Assembly (NCBI GenBank): GCA_008973525.1
Contig: WACJ01000406.1
Location: 186,001 to 250,000, forward strand
Direction: 5' to 3'
DNA length: 64,000 nucleotides
Source: Stenopsyche tienmushanensis
Lineage: Eukaryota; Arthropoda; Insecta; Trichoptera; Stenopsychidae
Below are positions 38,216-49,660 of the stretch, piece by piece. The translations under genes and the position numbers were made by a program. A model generated the notes under the pieces. It was not told the origin of the DNA and ran no database searches. It saw only the letters and a program-made list of their open reading frames with translations. Position 1 is the first letter of the stretch, and each line of letters opens with the position of its first letter.

Positions 38216-39965
38216 AGGCATGTCATGTCTGTTAGACAGAAAAAAGTGCAAGATTGCTCTTTCTGAATCATTGGAATACGATCGCAAATACGCGGCTGTA
38301 CTCTTCAAAAGGCTAAAGATTATTCAATAATAAAGTAAATCTGTCCATGGTTAAAATTGTACTATCTTCTACTAAAACAAAATGGCTTATATTATTTGAT
38401 AAAACGTTAAGTATAAACATTATACGGTGCTGATATCTAGGCGTTATATTTGGATGACTATTTATAACAGTTTATAGATAATCAAAAATTTGCTTCTACT
38501 AAATATTTTGAATATAACATCATTTTTTTCACTTGGAAATTTCTTAGTTGATGAAAACTGTCTTTTAAATTTTATGGAAGTCACAAAAGTTAATATTATC
38601 TTTGTTTCGACTAATGTCACTTCCACCACTAATATACTATTAAGTGCATGTTTGTATACTATTAGATATGAATTACAAATTTTAATTGATATATTATTTG
38701 CTTTTTACGTTTATGGATAACAACAACAGTCGCACACAAATCTACAATGCAATGTAATAGGAAACATATTTAAATCGTGTCTATTTGAGTATTGTAATTG
38801 ATTTTTATCGAGACACTTAGACATAATTTTGAATGCATTGATATTTTTACAATAAATGTGTATGATGTATTTTTACAACATCCCTTATGAATCCAGTGGA
38901 TTGAGTGCGAAACTTTACAAATGGATATTTGGTACTGACAAAATTGAACAGTACTTTGGATAAAATCACATTGACGTTAATGTTTTCAGTTGATGATAAA
39001 TCTTATTTGTACATATATTTATACGTAGTACATATCAAAGATACACGCTTAGCTTCACACCATCCCGCATTATCATCCAACATGCATCGATGTATAGTAT
39101 GAAAATGTACACTTTTCATCGCTGTTGTGTGTCACCTCGAACAGTATATGCACTTTGAAAACAGCTAGAGCCGCGTTTGTATCTTAAAAGGCGATTTTTA
39201 GTATGTATCGATTGCTAAAATATTAACGTAATGCTTGGCGAAGTGCAATCATAATTGGTTTGGCTCTATGATCGTAAGCACTCCATTTTCAAACCACGCA
39301 CATTTATATCAGTTTAGGTGATCATTTCCCATTGAATCAAATTATGAAAATATGCATTTTGAAATACAAGAAAGTGTCGACTTGAATCAGCTGATTGTAA
39401 AAATATGAAGAGAGTATGAAGATAGTATGAAGACGACCGAGCTAGTAACGTTCGAGTAATAGCCACTCTACTTTCGTGTAAGTACTTTTCAGCAAATTTA
39501 TCGTGATTGGTGTGAGTAATCCTCCATTCTTTTTTATAAGAAGGTTGCTTAAATTCATTCTGATTGCCTGTGAAAAGTGAAGACTTACAAATAAATTGCT
39601 CGGAGGTCAAATACCTTCAACATTGATTGTCACGGAGATTCTCAAAAGGGAATCGGGAATGTCCCAGAACTACGGTCTTATGACTATCAAACGAAGATGG
39701 GGATAAATATTATGTTAAAACAATGATCAGCCGGAACGTTGAGAATCGAATACTCGAGGCAATCTGTATCGAAAACTTATTGATATTAGCAAAAAATAAT
39801 GAAACTCAATGGGGGTTCATAGGGTATTTAGATGCTTCATTCATGCCTTTTGCTTATTTTATACGATTATATTTGTAATTTGTAAAATTAACTGTCTTTT
39901 ATTTCCAGATGCATTAATTTAATGACAACACTGACAATTTTTTTTAAAAAAAGATTTTGTTTCAG

Positions 39966-40196
39966 ATGCTTAAATCTTGTAGACAATTAAGCATGACTGT
40001 GAGAAGTCCCGGGGGTAGTGGAGGAGCATGGGCGGGTCCGAGACAGACGTGCTCGTGGATGGATCGTCAAGGGCGGCCCGTTTCTCCTCCACTGGAGTAT
40101 CAAAGAGCGCCGCCCCCGGCTCTGCCACCGGCGCCCCGCTACCCTCCCTACGGCGGCTCTTCCAGATCCAGTAGCAAAGATAGAACTATCAGAAGA
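39966..40196 (+). CDS. dysc: dysc exon: end of PDZ1 and linker to PDZ2
   Basis: 77 codons, phase 0 at both ends, acceptor tttgtttcag, donor gtgagt at 40,197. The first 15 residues (MLKSCRQLSMTVRSP) are the end of the PDZ1 helix and its final beta strand, continuing directly from HDEALK. Next comes a linker with CSWMDRQGRPVSPPLEYQ, matching the short conserved motif after PDZ1 in whirlins, and then a Pro/Ser-rich stretch ending KDRTIRR. The ATG at the start is an internal Met, since the PDZ fold needs the preceding exons. Confidence 0.92.
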
Positions 40197-40635
40197 GTGA
40201 GTCATTTCTATTCTTTCTATCATAATTCCAATTATATTACACTGGATGGACTCTGCTTTTAAAATAAATTAATAAATATGCGACAATGAATGTCGCGGTC
40301 GTTCGAATGCGAACTAAGCCTGCTTTCGAGCTCTGAATGGGACAAATAAGGAAAAAATATATATTCCGTCGAGAAATGTCCTTCGTGCCTATTGTTTCTG
40401 GGATTAGTCAGACTTAAGCAGAGAAAAAACGTCACGAAATTCAAACAATAAAATATTTTCGAGGCCGAGTTGAAATTTTCCGAGTCTTAAATACCGAAAA
40501 CTCTTTTCGTCGGATTAGCGAACGCTCACAGCGAATTAATATTTATTTTTAGTCTTGAATAACATCTACACTCGAAATATAAACGATTCCACAATTTACA
40601 ATATGCAGATGTAATAAACTTTAAACATTTTCAAG

Positions 40636-40761
40636 GTCGACTTATGCATAGAACCGGGACAATCACTTGGTTTAATGATAAGAGGCGGATTAGAATATAA
40701 CTTAGGAATCTTTATAACCGGAGTAGATAAAGATTCCGTAGCGGATAGAGCTGGACTTATG
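40636..40761 (+). CDS. dysc: dysc exon: first half of PDZ2
   Basis: 42 codons, phase 0 to phase 0, acceptor cattttcaag, donor gtaaaa at 40,762. It encodes VDLCIEPGQSLGLMIRGG, where SLGLMI is the ligand-binding loop (G-L-G-type with Ser first), then EYNLGIFITGVDKDSVADR and AGLM. The sequence is highly similar in pattern to whirlin PDZ2. The 439-bp intron before it holds no other feature. Confidence 0.93.
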
Positions 40762-40844
40762 GTAAAAACACCTTCGCATAAATCGATATCTATTAGCCCA
40801 TTTTTAATGCCGACGAGCGACGTAAAGGCTGTGATAAATTGTAG

Positions 40845-41029
40845 ATAGGAGATCAAATTCTAGAGGTGAACGGTCAGTCGTTTTTGGAGGTGACCCACGA
40901 CGAAGCAGTCAATCAGCTCAAGTTCCATAAGAGAATGTCGTTGTTGGTGAGGGATGTCGGAAAAGTGCCGCATTCTTGTACGGCATACGACCACGAATCA
41001 TGGGACGCTTCGGTTGGAAGTCCACCAGG
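40845..41029 (+). CDS. dysc: dysc exon: second half of PDZ2
   Basis: A 185-nt exon entering at phase 0 after an 83-bp intron (acceptor attgtag) and leaving at phase 2 (donor gtaaat at 41,030). It encodes IGDQILEVNGQSFLEVTHDE, then AVNQLKFHKRMSLLVRDVGK and VPHSC. This covers the rest of PDZ2 with the helix His (THDEAV) and the post-domain VGKVPH motif seen after whirlin PDZ2. The tail YDHESWDASVGSPPG leads to the next exon. Confidence 0.93.
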
Positions 41030-41140
41030 GTAAATATCATATTTTAATCATTCAAACTATCAAATATCATACATACGCTCAATGCGATTAATTCTTCATT
41101 AAAAATTCAACTCAATCAACGATTCAGAATATATACAATA

Positions 41141-41515
41141 GACCCACGGTAATCCGGCCCCAGTATAATCCGGCACCCCCTGTAATCCGACATGCCAATA
41201 CAAATATAGTATATATGCATAGTAAAGCTTCCGTAATGAATATTTTGTAACATGGATGATCAATGATTAATGATAAAAAAATAATTTAATCATGGTAATG
41301 GGTTTATATTTTTTAAAATTGCTATTATGACCATTGTGTTTACGGCGTTAATTCTATAATATAAAAGCTTGCGTTATTTATGTATATTTAACCATTTTCA
41401 TAATGTTTTATTTAAAAAAAAAATCGGATTACAAGGGGTCGGGAGCAGTACTCTATAATCCGACAAATTTTGCAAAACAAACGTTTTGCAAAGCGATGTC
41501 GGATTACCGCGGGTC
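41141..41515. mobile_element. Pogo/Tigger-like MITE, 375 bp
   Basis: The ends gacccacggtaatccggc and gtcggattaccgcgggtc are inverted and flanked by TA on both sides (41,139-41,140 and 41,516-41,517). Internal repeats of the ccggaatcc-type motif (taatccggc, taatccgac) recur near both ends. No coding part. Confidence 0.85.
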
Positions 41516-41767
41516 TACTTAAAAAATAATTATCGTTTATCAAAGGCGATAAATATCTGACCATTTACTTCAAATCGATATAAACGATGCGGCATGGGAA
41601 CTACCTTATTTTAAAGATAAATAACACAAATAGTATTAGAGATAAAAATTTAATTCTATTTGTCATGTTGTATAGAGACATTTAAAGTTTTTGTATATTA
41701 TGTTTTAAAAATTATATTATTAATGTGGTCTCCATTCTGATCAATGCATTAAGATGAAGCTTCCTAC

Positions 41768-41920
41768 CAGACTGCGGCAGGAAAACTTCCTTATTTAAAA
41801 CATATTTCTTAAACTTTAAATATTTTTCTATTACATGAAAAAAATATTTTATTGATATCTTTAATACTGTTTATATTATTAATTATTAAAATAAGGTACT
41901 TTTCCTGCTGCATACTGTGT
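41768..41920. mobile_element. Short TIR element, about 153 bp
   Basis: agactgcggcaggaaaactt and aggtacttttcctgctgcat form imperfect inverted arms. The same arm (gagtgcgacagggaaacttc) bounds the element at 45,766. Confidence 0.65.
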
Positions 41921-42308
41921 TATCTTTATGAATTTGAACAAACACCTCCTGCAGTTCGAAAAAAATTTAAAATCGTACATAAGCTTTAATTTATTATCTA
42001 TTGCCTTGATGTAAATTTATATGTAATAGTCCCTCTTGTTTGAAAAATATCATAATAATGTCATAAAACGCTTGGCAAAATTCAATATTTGTTCGGTTAA
42101 AAGATAATATGTCGTCGTTTTTCGTCTTTTGTTGTGCATTTATTTCAGGTCGTTAAACTATCAATGTTAGTTGTGATGATGTTTAATGATTTGTAGACTG
42201 TTGAAGGGTGACTGAAGGTTTTCAATTGTGGTGTGTTAGCATGTATAATTGGAAATCTCCACGCGTATTTGTACAGTGTTTCATTGACTTTTACTCATGC
42301 AACTGTAG

Positions 42309-42543
42309 GTATGGGTTTAGACACTATGATGGTAATTGGTGTGATCGAAGGAGCAGGTCGGGTTCCTGCAGGATGCCGAGGAGATCGCCGGCAGCTCAGA
42401 TGGTGGAGGAGAAGGCCAGATCTCTGCTGCCGAATAGCGAATTTCCCACCCTCATGTACTACATGGACGAGTACAGCGGCCGCCAGATGACGGTCGAAGC
42501 CTTCGTCACCGTCCTATTAGAACTACTCAACTCGTCCGATAAG
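42309..42543 (+). CDS. dysc: dysc exon: first part of harmonin-N-like domain
   Basis: A 235-nt exon. Its first base completes the Gly codon left at phase 2, giving PPG-YGFRHYDGNW. After an Arg/Ser-rich stretch comes AAQMVEEKARSLLPNSEF, then PTLMYYMDEYSGRQMTVEAF and VTVLLELLNSSDK. This is the helical harmonin-N-like fold (whirlin HNL2), with the typical Y-Y-x-D-E-Y and L-x-E-L-L-N patterns. The acceptor is aactgtag; a second AG a few bases on (gtttag) is possible but phase favours 42,309. The donor is AAG|GTCTTT, a weak match to consensus. HNL domains bind short helical peptides in partner scaffolds. Confidence 0.9.
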
Positions 42544-42624
42544 GTCTTTCACCCTCAATAACGCCACCCTCGATGATTAATGTTGCCAATTTTCAGATGT
42601 AATACGTGTGTTGTATGTTGACAG

Positions 42625-42729
42625 TACACCCTGATGACGGAACTGAGGGAAATAATAGCGCCCGAAGACCGAGCGAGATTCGACGAACTAGTTTATCGAA
42701 GAGATTTTTCACTAGATCATCACGTACGG
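42625..42729 (+). CDS. dysc: dysc exon: end of harmonin-N-like domain
   Basis: 35 codons, phase 0 to phase 0, after an 81-bp intron (acceptor gttgacag) with donor gtgagc at 42,730. It encodes YTLMTELREIIAPEDRARF, then DELVYRRDFSLDHHVR. This matches the last helices of the HNL fold, in which a P-x-D-x-x-R/K-F-D motif is conserved. The previous exon's NSSDK joins directly to YTLM. Confidence 0.92.
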
Positions 42730-44176
42730 GTGAGCCTCTTTCATCCTCAAAAATCCATTCCGAAATGAAATAAAACCATGACAAAATAATGCTATAAATT
42801 ATGATCCAAAATTTACAAACACTTTTAGGTGAAATAATTGTACATATAGTTTTAAAGATGGCTTTGCATAAGAAGTAAAGAAAATTTTATCTTCGCTTAA
42901 TTTTGATCAAAAGCAACCTATCTGATGCGCTAAAATTTTTTGATCTCTAACGAATGGCATGCTATTTTTCTAAAAAAAATGATAATGCTCTGAACAACTC
43001 AAGCCAATAAGTAGAAAATAGTGCTAATTTTTAAAAAAATGAAAGCATATTCCTAACATTTCTTAAATTTTATGAAATTTTTATACTTAAGCTTTGTAGT
43101 AAAAACTATCATTCTTCCATATTTTTGATCTTATTTTTCTACATTTGACAAACAGAGTTGGCTAGGATCTTTTCTTACTGATGAACTGAAATATCGGCGA
43201 TTTTCAAACCATCACTTCATTGAATCACATGCTTTACGAACAAACAGTGTTTTCCAATTTTCATGCAAGATATATAATACCAAATCAATATAAATACAAT
43301 AAAATGACAAATTGCAACCTTAAGCCCTTTTTGGAACACAATTCAAATTATGCCCGATCTAAAATGATAGTAATTTGAAATTCAAATAGCTTTGCATTGT
43401 TTACTTGTTTGTACACTTCAAGTATACAGAGGACACCCAATCGAAAGCTCACTTAAATTATTGATCTCAAATATTTAAACACATCCCCTCCAACGTCTAT
43501 TAGATTTTATAAAGTTAAACTACAATCTGAAATTGGTAAGAAGACCGGTTCATAGACGTGAGCGTAGTACTAAGCCCCCAATCTGGTCTTAATCACGTAC
43601 GTGGACTGAAAGCCTAATCAAATGTGATCGTAATATTAGATTGGTGCCAAGTTTGCTTAAAAAATATTTTTTTATACTCAAATTAATGCCGCTTTCGTAA
43701 CACAAAGCATAAAATTTATAATTTCGAACTTGTCTTCGAGAATATTTATATTTTTCAACAGAGAGATCAGTACTTTATCATAACTTTCTATAAGTAAATT
43801 CTTAAGCCAATATATTATTTATGAGATATTCTTTCGAGCTTATCTATGCTTGTAATATTGATGATAAATTTGTTGAATATTTCGGAAGAAGCTGACTGCT
43901 CTCTTTTGCGCGATATTTGCAAGGGTATTATTTTAGTCGCAATGATAGCAATCCATGTGGCAAAAAATTGGAAAACACTGCTCTAGACGATCATTGCTTT
44001 GTTGGCTCCGCTCTTTTGGAGCAAATTTGATCGCTGTTTGAAAATCACCGTAATAGAGCGATGGTGATATGGCTCCTTTTAGGTAGATGTAAAACTGCAG
44101 TATGAGAAGTATGCGCTTACTTTTTTTTCTCTCCTTTATGTTTGTGTTCTTCACACTGATTAACCGGCTTCAACAG
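42730..44176 (+). other. dysc intron, 1.45 kb, nothing else seen
   Basis: AT-rich sequence with a long pyrimidine-rich tract before the acceptor (about 44,118-44,150). No repeat or gene recognised. Confidence 0.6.
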
Positions 44177-44260
44177 AGAAAAGGTGGTCTGGAGAACAAT
44201 CATCACCTGCATCATCATCACATGATGATGTCATCAACTATGCATGATTTGCAGGTGCCG
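44177..44260 (+). CDS. dysc: dysc exon: His/Met-rich disordered segment
   Basis: A probable 28-codon exon, phase 0 to phase 0, with acceptor cttcaacag after a T-rich tract and donor gtgagt at 44,261. An earlier donor (gcag|gtgccg, ending 44,254) would remove two residues. It encodes RKGGLENN, a run of His, then MMMSSTMHDLQVP. It has no domain; support comes from splice sites, frame and its position between matching phases. Confidence 0.65.
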
Positions 44261-45765
44261 GTGAGTTTTGCTAATCACACGTATTCTAGCTATTCACATT
44301 CTTTAAACACCGACCTTTCATTTCAAGCCCTTATTTCAGCTTCTTTTCCTTTTCGAATCGTATATTGATTTTTTTCACTACCCTTCTTTAGTTGATTATT
44401 TATTTGACTAACTGCATTTCCTCCGTAAAGCTATTTCGTAGATGAATTCAAAGCTTCATTTCGAACGAATCAAGCCACTATCGAAGAGGAATAAATCCTA
44501 ATTACTATTAAATTTGGACGAATGGCAATTTTGTATTTATTGGTTCAATTACTTTAATATCCTGTTATGTAAAATGTACATGAATTTTAAAGCGTATTTT
44601 GAGAAAGCGATTTATTCTCAAGAGCCATACTAAGCCGGCTTTTCAGAGACTGCAATGTCCTTTCAAAGCTCGAAACCTTTTGTATGAACAGAGTTTTATT
44701 TCGCCGTGGAAAAGCGAGCGAAAAGCTTATTATTTACGCTATTTCATATATAAACTGTATAATAGGAGTGCCCTAGAAACGTCGTGTCGTTTTGATCTTT
44801 TAAATTATCTCAAAAATCTCTCTCGAACGCTGGATTTAACAATGCTCTGGTGAAATGTATTTTTAGAAGGTACTCATAAGGGCTTGTCTAATTGCTCGTA
44901 CACTTTTACAACCCTGGATTTGCTCGTTAGGGAAGAAAAACAAAGTCGTATATCAAAAATGATTAACATAAAAAGTTCGATCCGATCGAGGATGTGAGAT
45001 ATACCTATACTTATGTCCGATTAAATGGAGCTTTACTGCCAGAGTTCACTGAAGTTAGGAGGCGCCATTGTAATAAACGAAAATACGAATTGTTTCGTAG
45101 CTGTCTGACATGCAGGGGTCGTAAACAATGGTTTTATTCTTGGTTGTAACCGTTGCGACCAGACAAGAAAATTAACTTTCTTTAAAAGGTAATTTTCCTT
45201 TGTTCGCAGACGTCTCAGATCCTCGTCGTAAAGATACTTCAAAATATTTGCTCTTTTTATTTAAACACAAAGGATCCTCTTTATGCTTTCTCCAGACTAT
45301 TGAACTAGACAGTTTGATTTTAATACTACTCATTCTCAGAATGTATGATGAAAGCTATTGGATGAATACCATTTGAATATAAATACATAATATATTTTGT
45401 AATGAACGACAATATGTCGTAAATGTAAAAATAATGTGCCAATAATTGTAAATCATACTCTTTGGTAGTTTTACAAATCACTTTACATTTTATCAAATGG
45501 AAATTATTTAAAATGGAAACATATGTGAAGTCTAGAATAAATCGTTTTTTATTTATGTATTAAAAATATTATAATCAGATAAATATTATTCCCATCAATA
45601 TTAGTCTATTATTGCAATAAATTAAATATTGCAATGGTTTGAGGTTTTCTCATAGCTTTCAAATCTTTAATAACTTCCCAAACGTAAATTACAATCATTA
45701 TAAAAATGCCACAATGCGAAATAAAACTATAATTGAGGATATTTAGTCCAAACATAAATGTATTT

Positions 45766-45965
45766 AGAGAGTGCGACAGGGAAACTTCCTTATTTGAAAC
45801 GTGTACCCTGAAGCGATATTTATTCTAAGAATCATGAAATTCCTTTAATTTTAAAGAACGGGATTTAACATTTTTTATTATGTAAGTTTAATAACGATCA
45901 TGCGCAAATAGCTATTGTTTCGAGGCGCGCATTTCAAATAAAGTAACTTCCCTACCGCACTCTGT
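45766..45965. mobile_element. Short TIR element, about 200 bp
   Basis: agagagtgcgacagggaaac and taacttccctaccgcactct are inverted, both followed inward by tatttgaaa-like sequence. tattta/tatttt stand outside each end. No coding part. Confidence 0.7.
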
Positions 45966-46154
45966 ATTTTATCAATCTTAAGACTCTAAATGCGTAATAT
46001 TCTGGATATTTTAAATAATATTTATGACAATATATATTACAATGTCACGTATCCCATTGAATAACTACCAAATTTTCGCTATTCGATGATTGCGCCCTTA
46101 AATTGCTATGAATTTGTATCATTTCGTATGAATATTGAATAAAATGTTTGGCTC

Positions 46155-46239
46155 CTGGGACTGTTTTCTTATTTTTGTTCCAATCACGAACGGCGAAGAA
46201 GCGGACGGCCAGTGATTAAATTATAAGAAACAGTCCCAG
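46155..46239. repeat. 85-bp hairpin with inverted arms
   Basis: ctgggactgttttcttat and ataagaaacagtcccag are inverted with one bulged T. The loop of about 50 bp is GC-richer than the flanks. It could be a tiny MITE or a structured RNA; nothing else supports either. Confidence 0.7.
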
Positions 46240-47625
46240 TTTCTCGTGGAAATTCCTAAATTGTAATTTCACACAAAGCGCTCGCTTATTGTACAACAGA
46301 AGCTAGTCCATAAAAATGTATCTAAATGTTTGCATTCTCTTTTTAAGATCGTTATAGAAACGAATCGATTTTTTGACTCCACAAGATCCAAAGCTCTCAA
46401 ATACGCTAAGAAGTAAATCTACGCATGTATTTTTGATATTTTACTTAATAATTACGTATTGAAATTTGAACATTACTTATTTTTCCAGCTTCTATTTCAC
46501 GCACATATAAATTAGATTTTTTTCGACTATGGTTGGATGACACATATTTGAATGCCTTATCTGTTTGATCAGTCTTTGAATCATCGAAATGGTTGAGAAT
46601 TTCAACAGACTGTTTTTTGACAACGATAAGCATTCAAATAAATACAAAAAAACATTTGACAGATCACTTTTGTATTTGCTGATACTTTATTTTCTACAGT
46701 AGATCTTTGAATGAGTAAAACTTTTGTACATTTTTATCATTATATTTTTCAACTTTGTTCATAAACTAGATTGATTAGATAGTAGAAATTGAAAGACTTG
46801 AATGAATTGGCTATTGCAGAAATTTATGAAAAATGCGAATTATTGACAAATAAATTTTTCTAGTTGCTATCTATTTTCATATGAAAATAACGCATCTATA
46901 AATAAATATTTTTATTTTTTGCTCTCAAACTGAGAGCATAACTTGTGAAATATATTTTTTACCCCCGCATATATGATGAACCGAATGAATTTAATCAAAA
47001 TGAGATTGAATAACATTTTAGTATCCTTTTTAGTATATCCCAAATAAAATGAATGATCGTAAAGGGCCTTTTCCCATATAAAAGAGCCATGATGTTTGAT
47101 CAAAAATAATATATCTTTTTCTGAAGATATAGAAAGTTGAAGAAATTCAAGTCGAGCGAAAGCTATCTCAAACTCGCTTTGAAAATAATAAACTCGGCAA
47201 TTGTGTGATTAAAGTACCAGTAATCAATCAACTGAGCTCAATCCATCACATGATTAGGATTTTATCTTCGCTGAAGGTATATTTTGGCAATAAGAGCTTT
47301 TTTGATATCGAAGCTACAATTAGATCATCTGTAATTTAATTCTTTGCGAATCAAAGAGTAATCAAATAAAAACACACCCCATGACAATCAATTAACGCAC
47401 GTCTTAAGTGGTCCTTTCATTGAACATAAAAACGATCAACAAATTTGATTTAAATGTATTTGCTTGCATTCAATTATAATTGATTTTGGACGTTTGACTT
47501 CATTGGAAATGTTATTCTAACTCTGTAATTTGGCCTCATCCTGAAGCATCCCTTGTATTAGGAAACGAGCGGGCGCGATTAAGACAGTTTGGTTAAGAAA
47601 GAGTTATGTTATTTCGGAGGTGCAG

Positions 47626-47732
47626 GACGTAGGGGAGGCTGAGGTGGAGTTGGTGGGCGGAGGGCCCCCGGAGGGCCGCTCCCCCAGCGAAGACTCCGGC
47701 CTCGGGCTGCCGGCGCAAGACCACGCCACCAG
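47626..47732 (+). CDS. dysc: dysc exon: acidic linker after harmonin-N domain
   Basis: A 107-nt exon, phase 0 in and phase 2 out (donor gtgagg at 47,733), GC-rich against its flanks. It encodes DVGEAEVELVGG, then GPPEGRSPSEDSGLGLPAQD and HATR. Two acceptors are possible: gtgcag (exon from 47,626) or cggag (exon from 47,620, adding Val-Gln); both keep the frame. No folded domain. A low-complexity acidic Ser/Pro linker is expected between HNL2 and PDZ3 in this family. Confidence 0.75.
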
Positions 47733-49130
47733 GTGAGGTCGTACAACACCTCAGCACCAATGCAGCAACACGCATGCAATATCCATCAACATATACAACA
47801 CCAATCGTTTTATATCCACTAGCACAAATTAGACACCAATAAAATCATATTTCCCAATATGTAATTGTAGATAATTTAGCTCATGATGAAAATCCAGCTT
47901 TAACGACAGCAGTCCCTTGATTTACACGGTGTCAGATCATCGCCCACATCAATCTCAACTAAAATGATAATGAAAATGCTTATAAATCCTCTTTTTCAAA
48001 AGAATACCAAAGCAAAATCGATTGATAATATCAAATTTGTCTTTATCTTATCTTAATTCAGTGTTAAAGCAAAATCGTTCAACTCAAATACCGTGTAAAT
48101 CGAGGGACCATAGCTTTAATTGATAAAAAATCAGCGCTAGATTAATTTATATTTTCCAATTTAAAGAACCAGTGTTTTCAAATCTATATTACGACTTGGA
48201 ATTGAAAATACACAAAATAAGAATAGTTTTAAGACATAGATAAATAAAAAAAACTCGTTTAAAATGAAGACGTTTAACTTTATATAAATGTTTAGTAATA
48301 TATAATGAATAGAGTAATTAATTCACTGGAACTTTCTATTGGAATATGAAATATTTCCAAACGATGAATCTATTTTTTTCTCTTAATAAATGCCACAATC
48401 ATTGCTTTTGATTAATAATTCGTGATAAATAATCATAATTTAACAATCAATTAACCGTCTTCGATTTTGTCGTCAATTTCAAATCATTTTGATGACCCAA
48501 GCGGCTTTAAAACGCGCACAAATGTCGATGTGCGTAGTAAAAAATAATGTTGTTCAGCATGCTACGGATCTCATTGTGTTATTTTTAATTGCGTAATAGA
48601 TCTTGATGTAAACTTCAAGACAACAAACAGTAGAACTTTCTGAATAATTTAGCCCCGAATAGATAGTAAATATGAACATAGCTGCATTGCGGACCCTTGT
48701 AAAATATGAAGGGTTCATAAAAGATGACATTTGAAGGAAACATTAGGAAATTCACGCTCCAATTTACGAGTCGATTGTTGGCCATTTTTTCCGCACTCCC
48801 TTGTCGACGCTGGCTTACAAGCATTTTAATTTAATCGCACATAATCGAACCCCACGAAACTATGGTACATCTGTGGATCTTTAATCGAAGCAGGCGCCAT
48901 CTTGATTGTTTGCGGTAGAGTTTTTGGTTTCGTCCACTAGATGTCATCGTCATCCAGAATCGATCATTTAAGGGGTTATGGATGGATCTAATAGTACAAC
49001 ATTCCAAAAATATATACCCAAAATTTCAAACCAATCGGAGTAAAACTCTAGGAGAGAGCGCCTTTGGAAATTTCAGTGATTAGGTTCGTCCGGTTGAGAG
49101 TGTCGCTTTTTTCTCAAAACTGTATTTTTG

Positions 49131-49660
49131 TCATGATATATCAAAAACGAATGCACCGATCTTATTGAAATTTTGAAAATATGCCCAAAGTAACATTAAA
49201 GCATCGATTGTTTCGTCATTTAGTCTGGATCTGATTTTGGTAGCCAGGCAATCTGCTGCTGAAAATGCACGCTCAGCCTCCACACTCGTTGAAGGTAACG
49301 TCATCAGATATTTAAATTCTAAATCAAGTTGATGACCCCGTGATTTTCGTATAATACCACCAATGTGACTGATAACATTCCTTTTTGCTGAGACACGGAT
49401 TAAAACTCGCAAAATTCCCGATTTCCCGACAAATTATTTATTTCCATCGCTGCAGATGAATACTTATATACTATAATACTTTGATGTGATTCGTAATTAT
49501 ATTACGAAGGAATACACAAATTTTGAACCCCGTATCTATTATATTTCGTATCGATATTCCCATTATTAGAGTCGAGGTGTAGTAAATACATCACCGGTAG
49601 GGAAAGGTTAAATAGATTAGACAGCTACTGCCCCTAGGCGTCGCCTAATCTCACCAATTA
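49131..49660 (-). mobile_element. hAT transposase C-terminal relic
   Basis: The - strand frame reads LEFKYLMTLPSTSVEAERAF, then SAADCLATKIRSRLNDETID and ALMLLWAYFQ. This is the best preserved of three copies (others at 6.9 and 58.1 kb), with the E-R-A-F-S core intact. Homology runs on to 49,610 (catcaccggtagggaaaggtt). The catalytic domain is absent. Confidence 0.85.

Larger units (their letters stand above)
26799..39965 (+). other. dysc intron inside PDZ1, about 13.2 kb
   Basis: This is the largest intron that can be bounded here and it separates the PDZ1 core from its last strand. It contains a family A TIR element (27,146-27,527), a mariner MITE (27,918-28,036), a TTAA-flanked element (29,500-30,058), mariner relics (31.1-32.0 and 37.9-38.2 kb), a Tc-type element with a nested R1-type LINE (34.3-36.4 kb), a possible piggyBac-like MITE and a SINE-like R1 tail (37.4-37.9 kb). 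I see nothing recognisable in 28.04-29.49, 30.06-31.12, 32.04-33.59, 36.4-37.36 and 38.22-39.95 kb. Confidence 0.7.
41030..42308 (+). other. dysc intron, 1.28 kb, with two MITEs
   Basis: Holds a pogo-like MITE (41,141-41,515) and a short TIR element (41,768-41,920). The rest is AT-rich with no other feature seen. Confidence 0.75.
44261..47625 (+). other. dysc intron, 3.4 kb
   Basis: Contains a TIR element (45,766-45,965) and a short hairpin element (46,155-46,239). Nothing else is recognised in 44.26-45.76 and 46.24-47.6 kb. Confidence 0.6.

Noticed and set aside
39957..40262. Independent small gene starting at the ATG 39,966
   Set aside because: The protein is the exact continuation of PDZ1 (helix end and last strand) with splice sites on both sides.
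44204..44232. CAT/ATG trinucleotide repeat as a separate microsatellite
   Set aside because: It is short and lies in a likely dysc exon, where it encodes the His/Met run.
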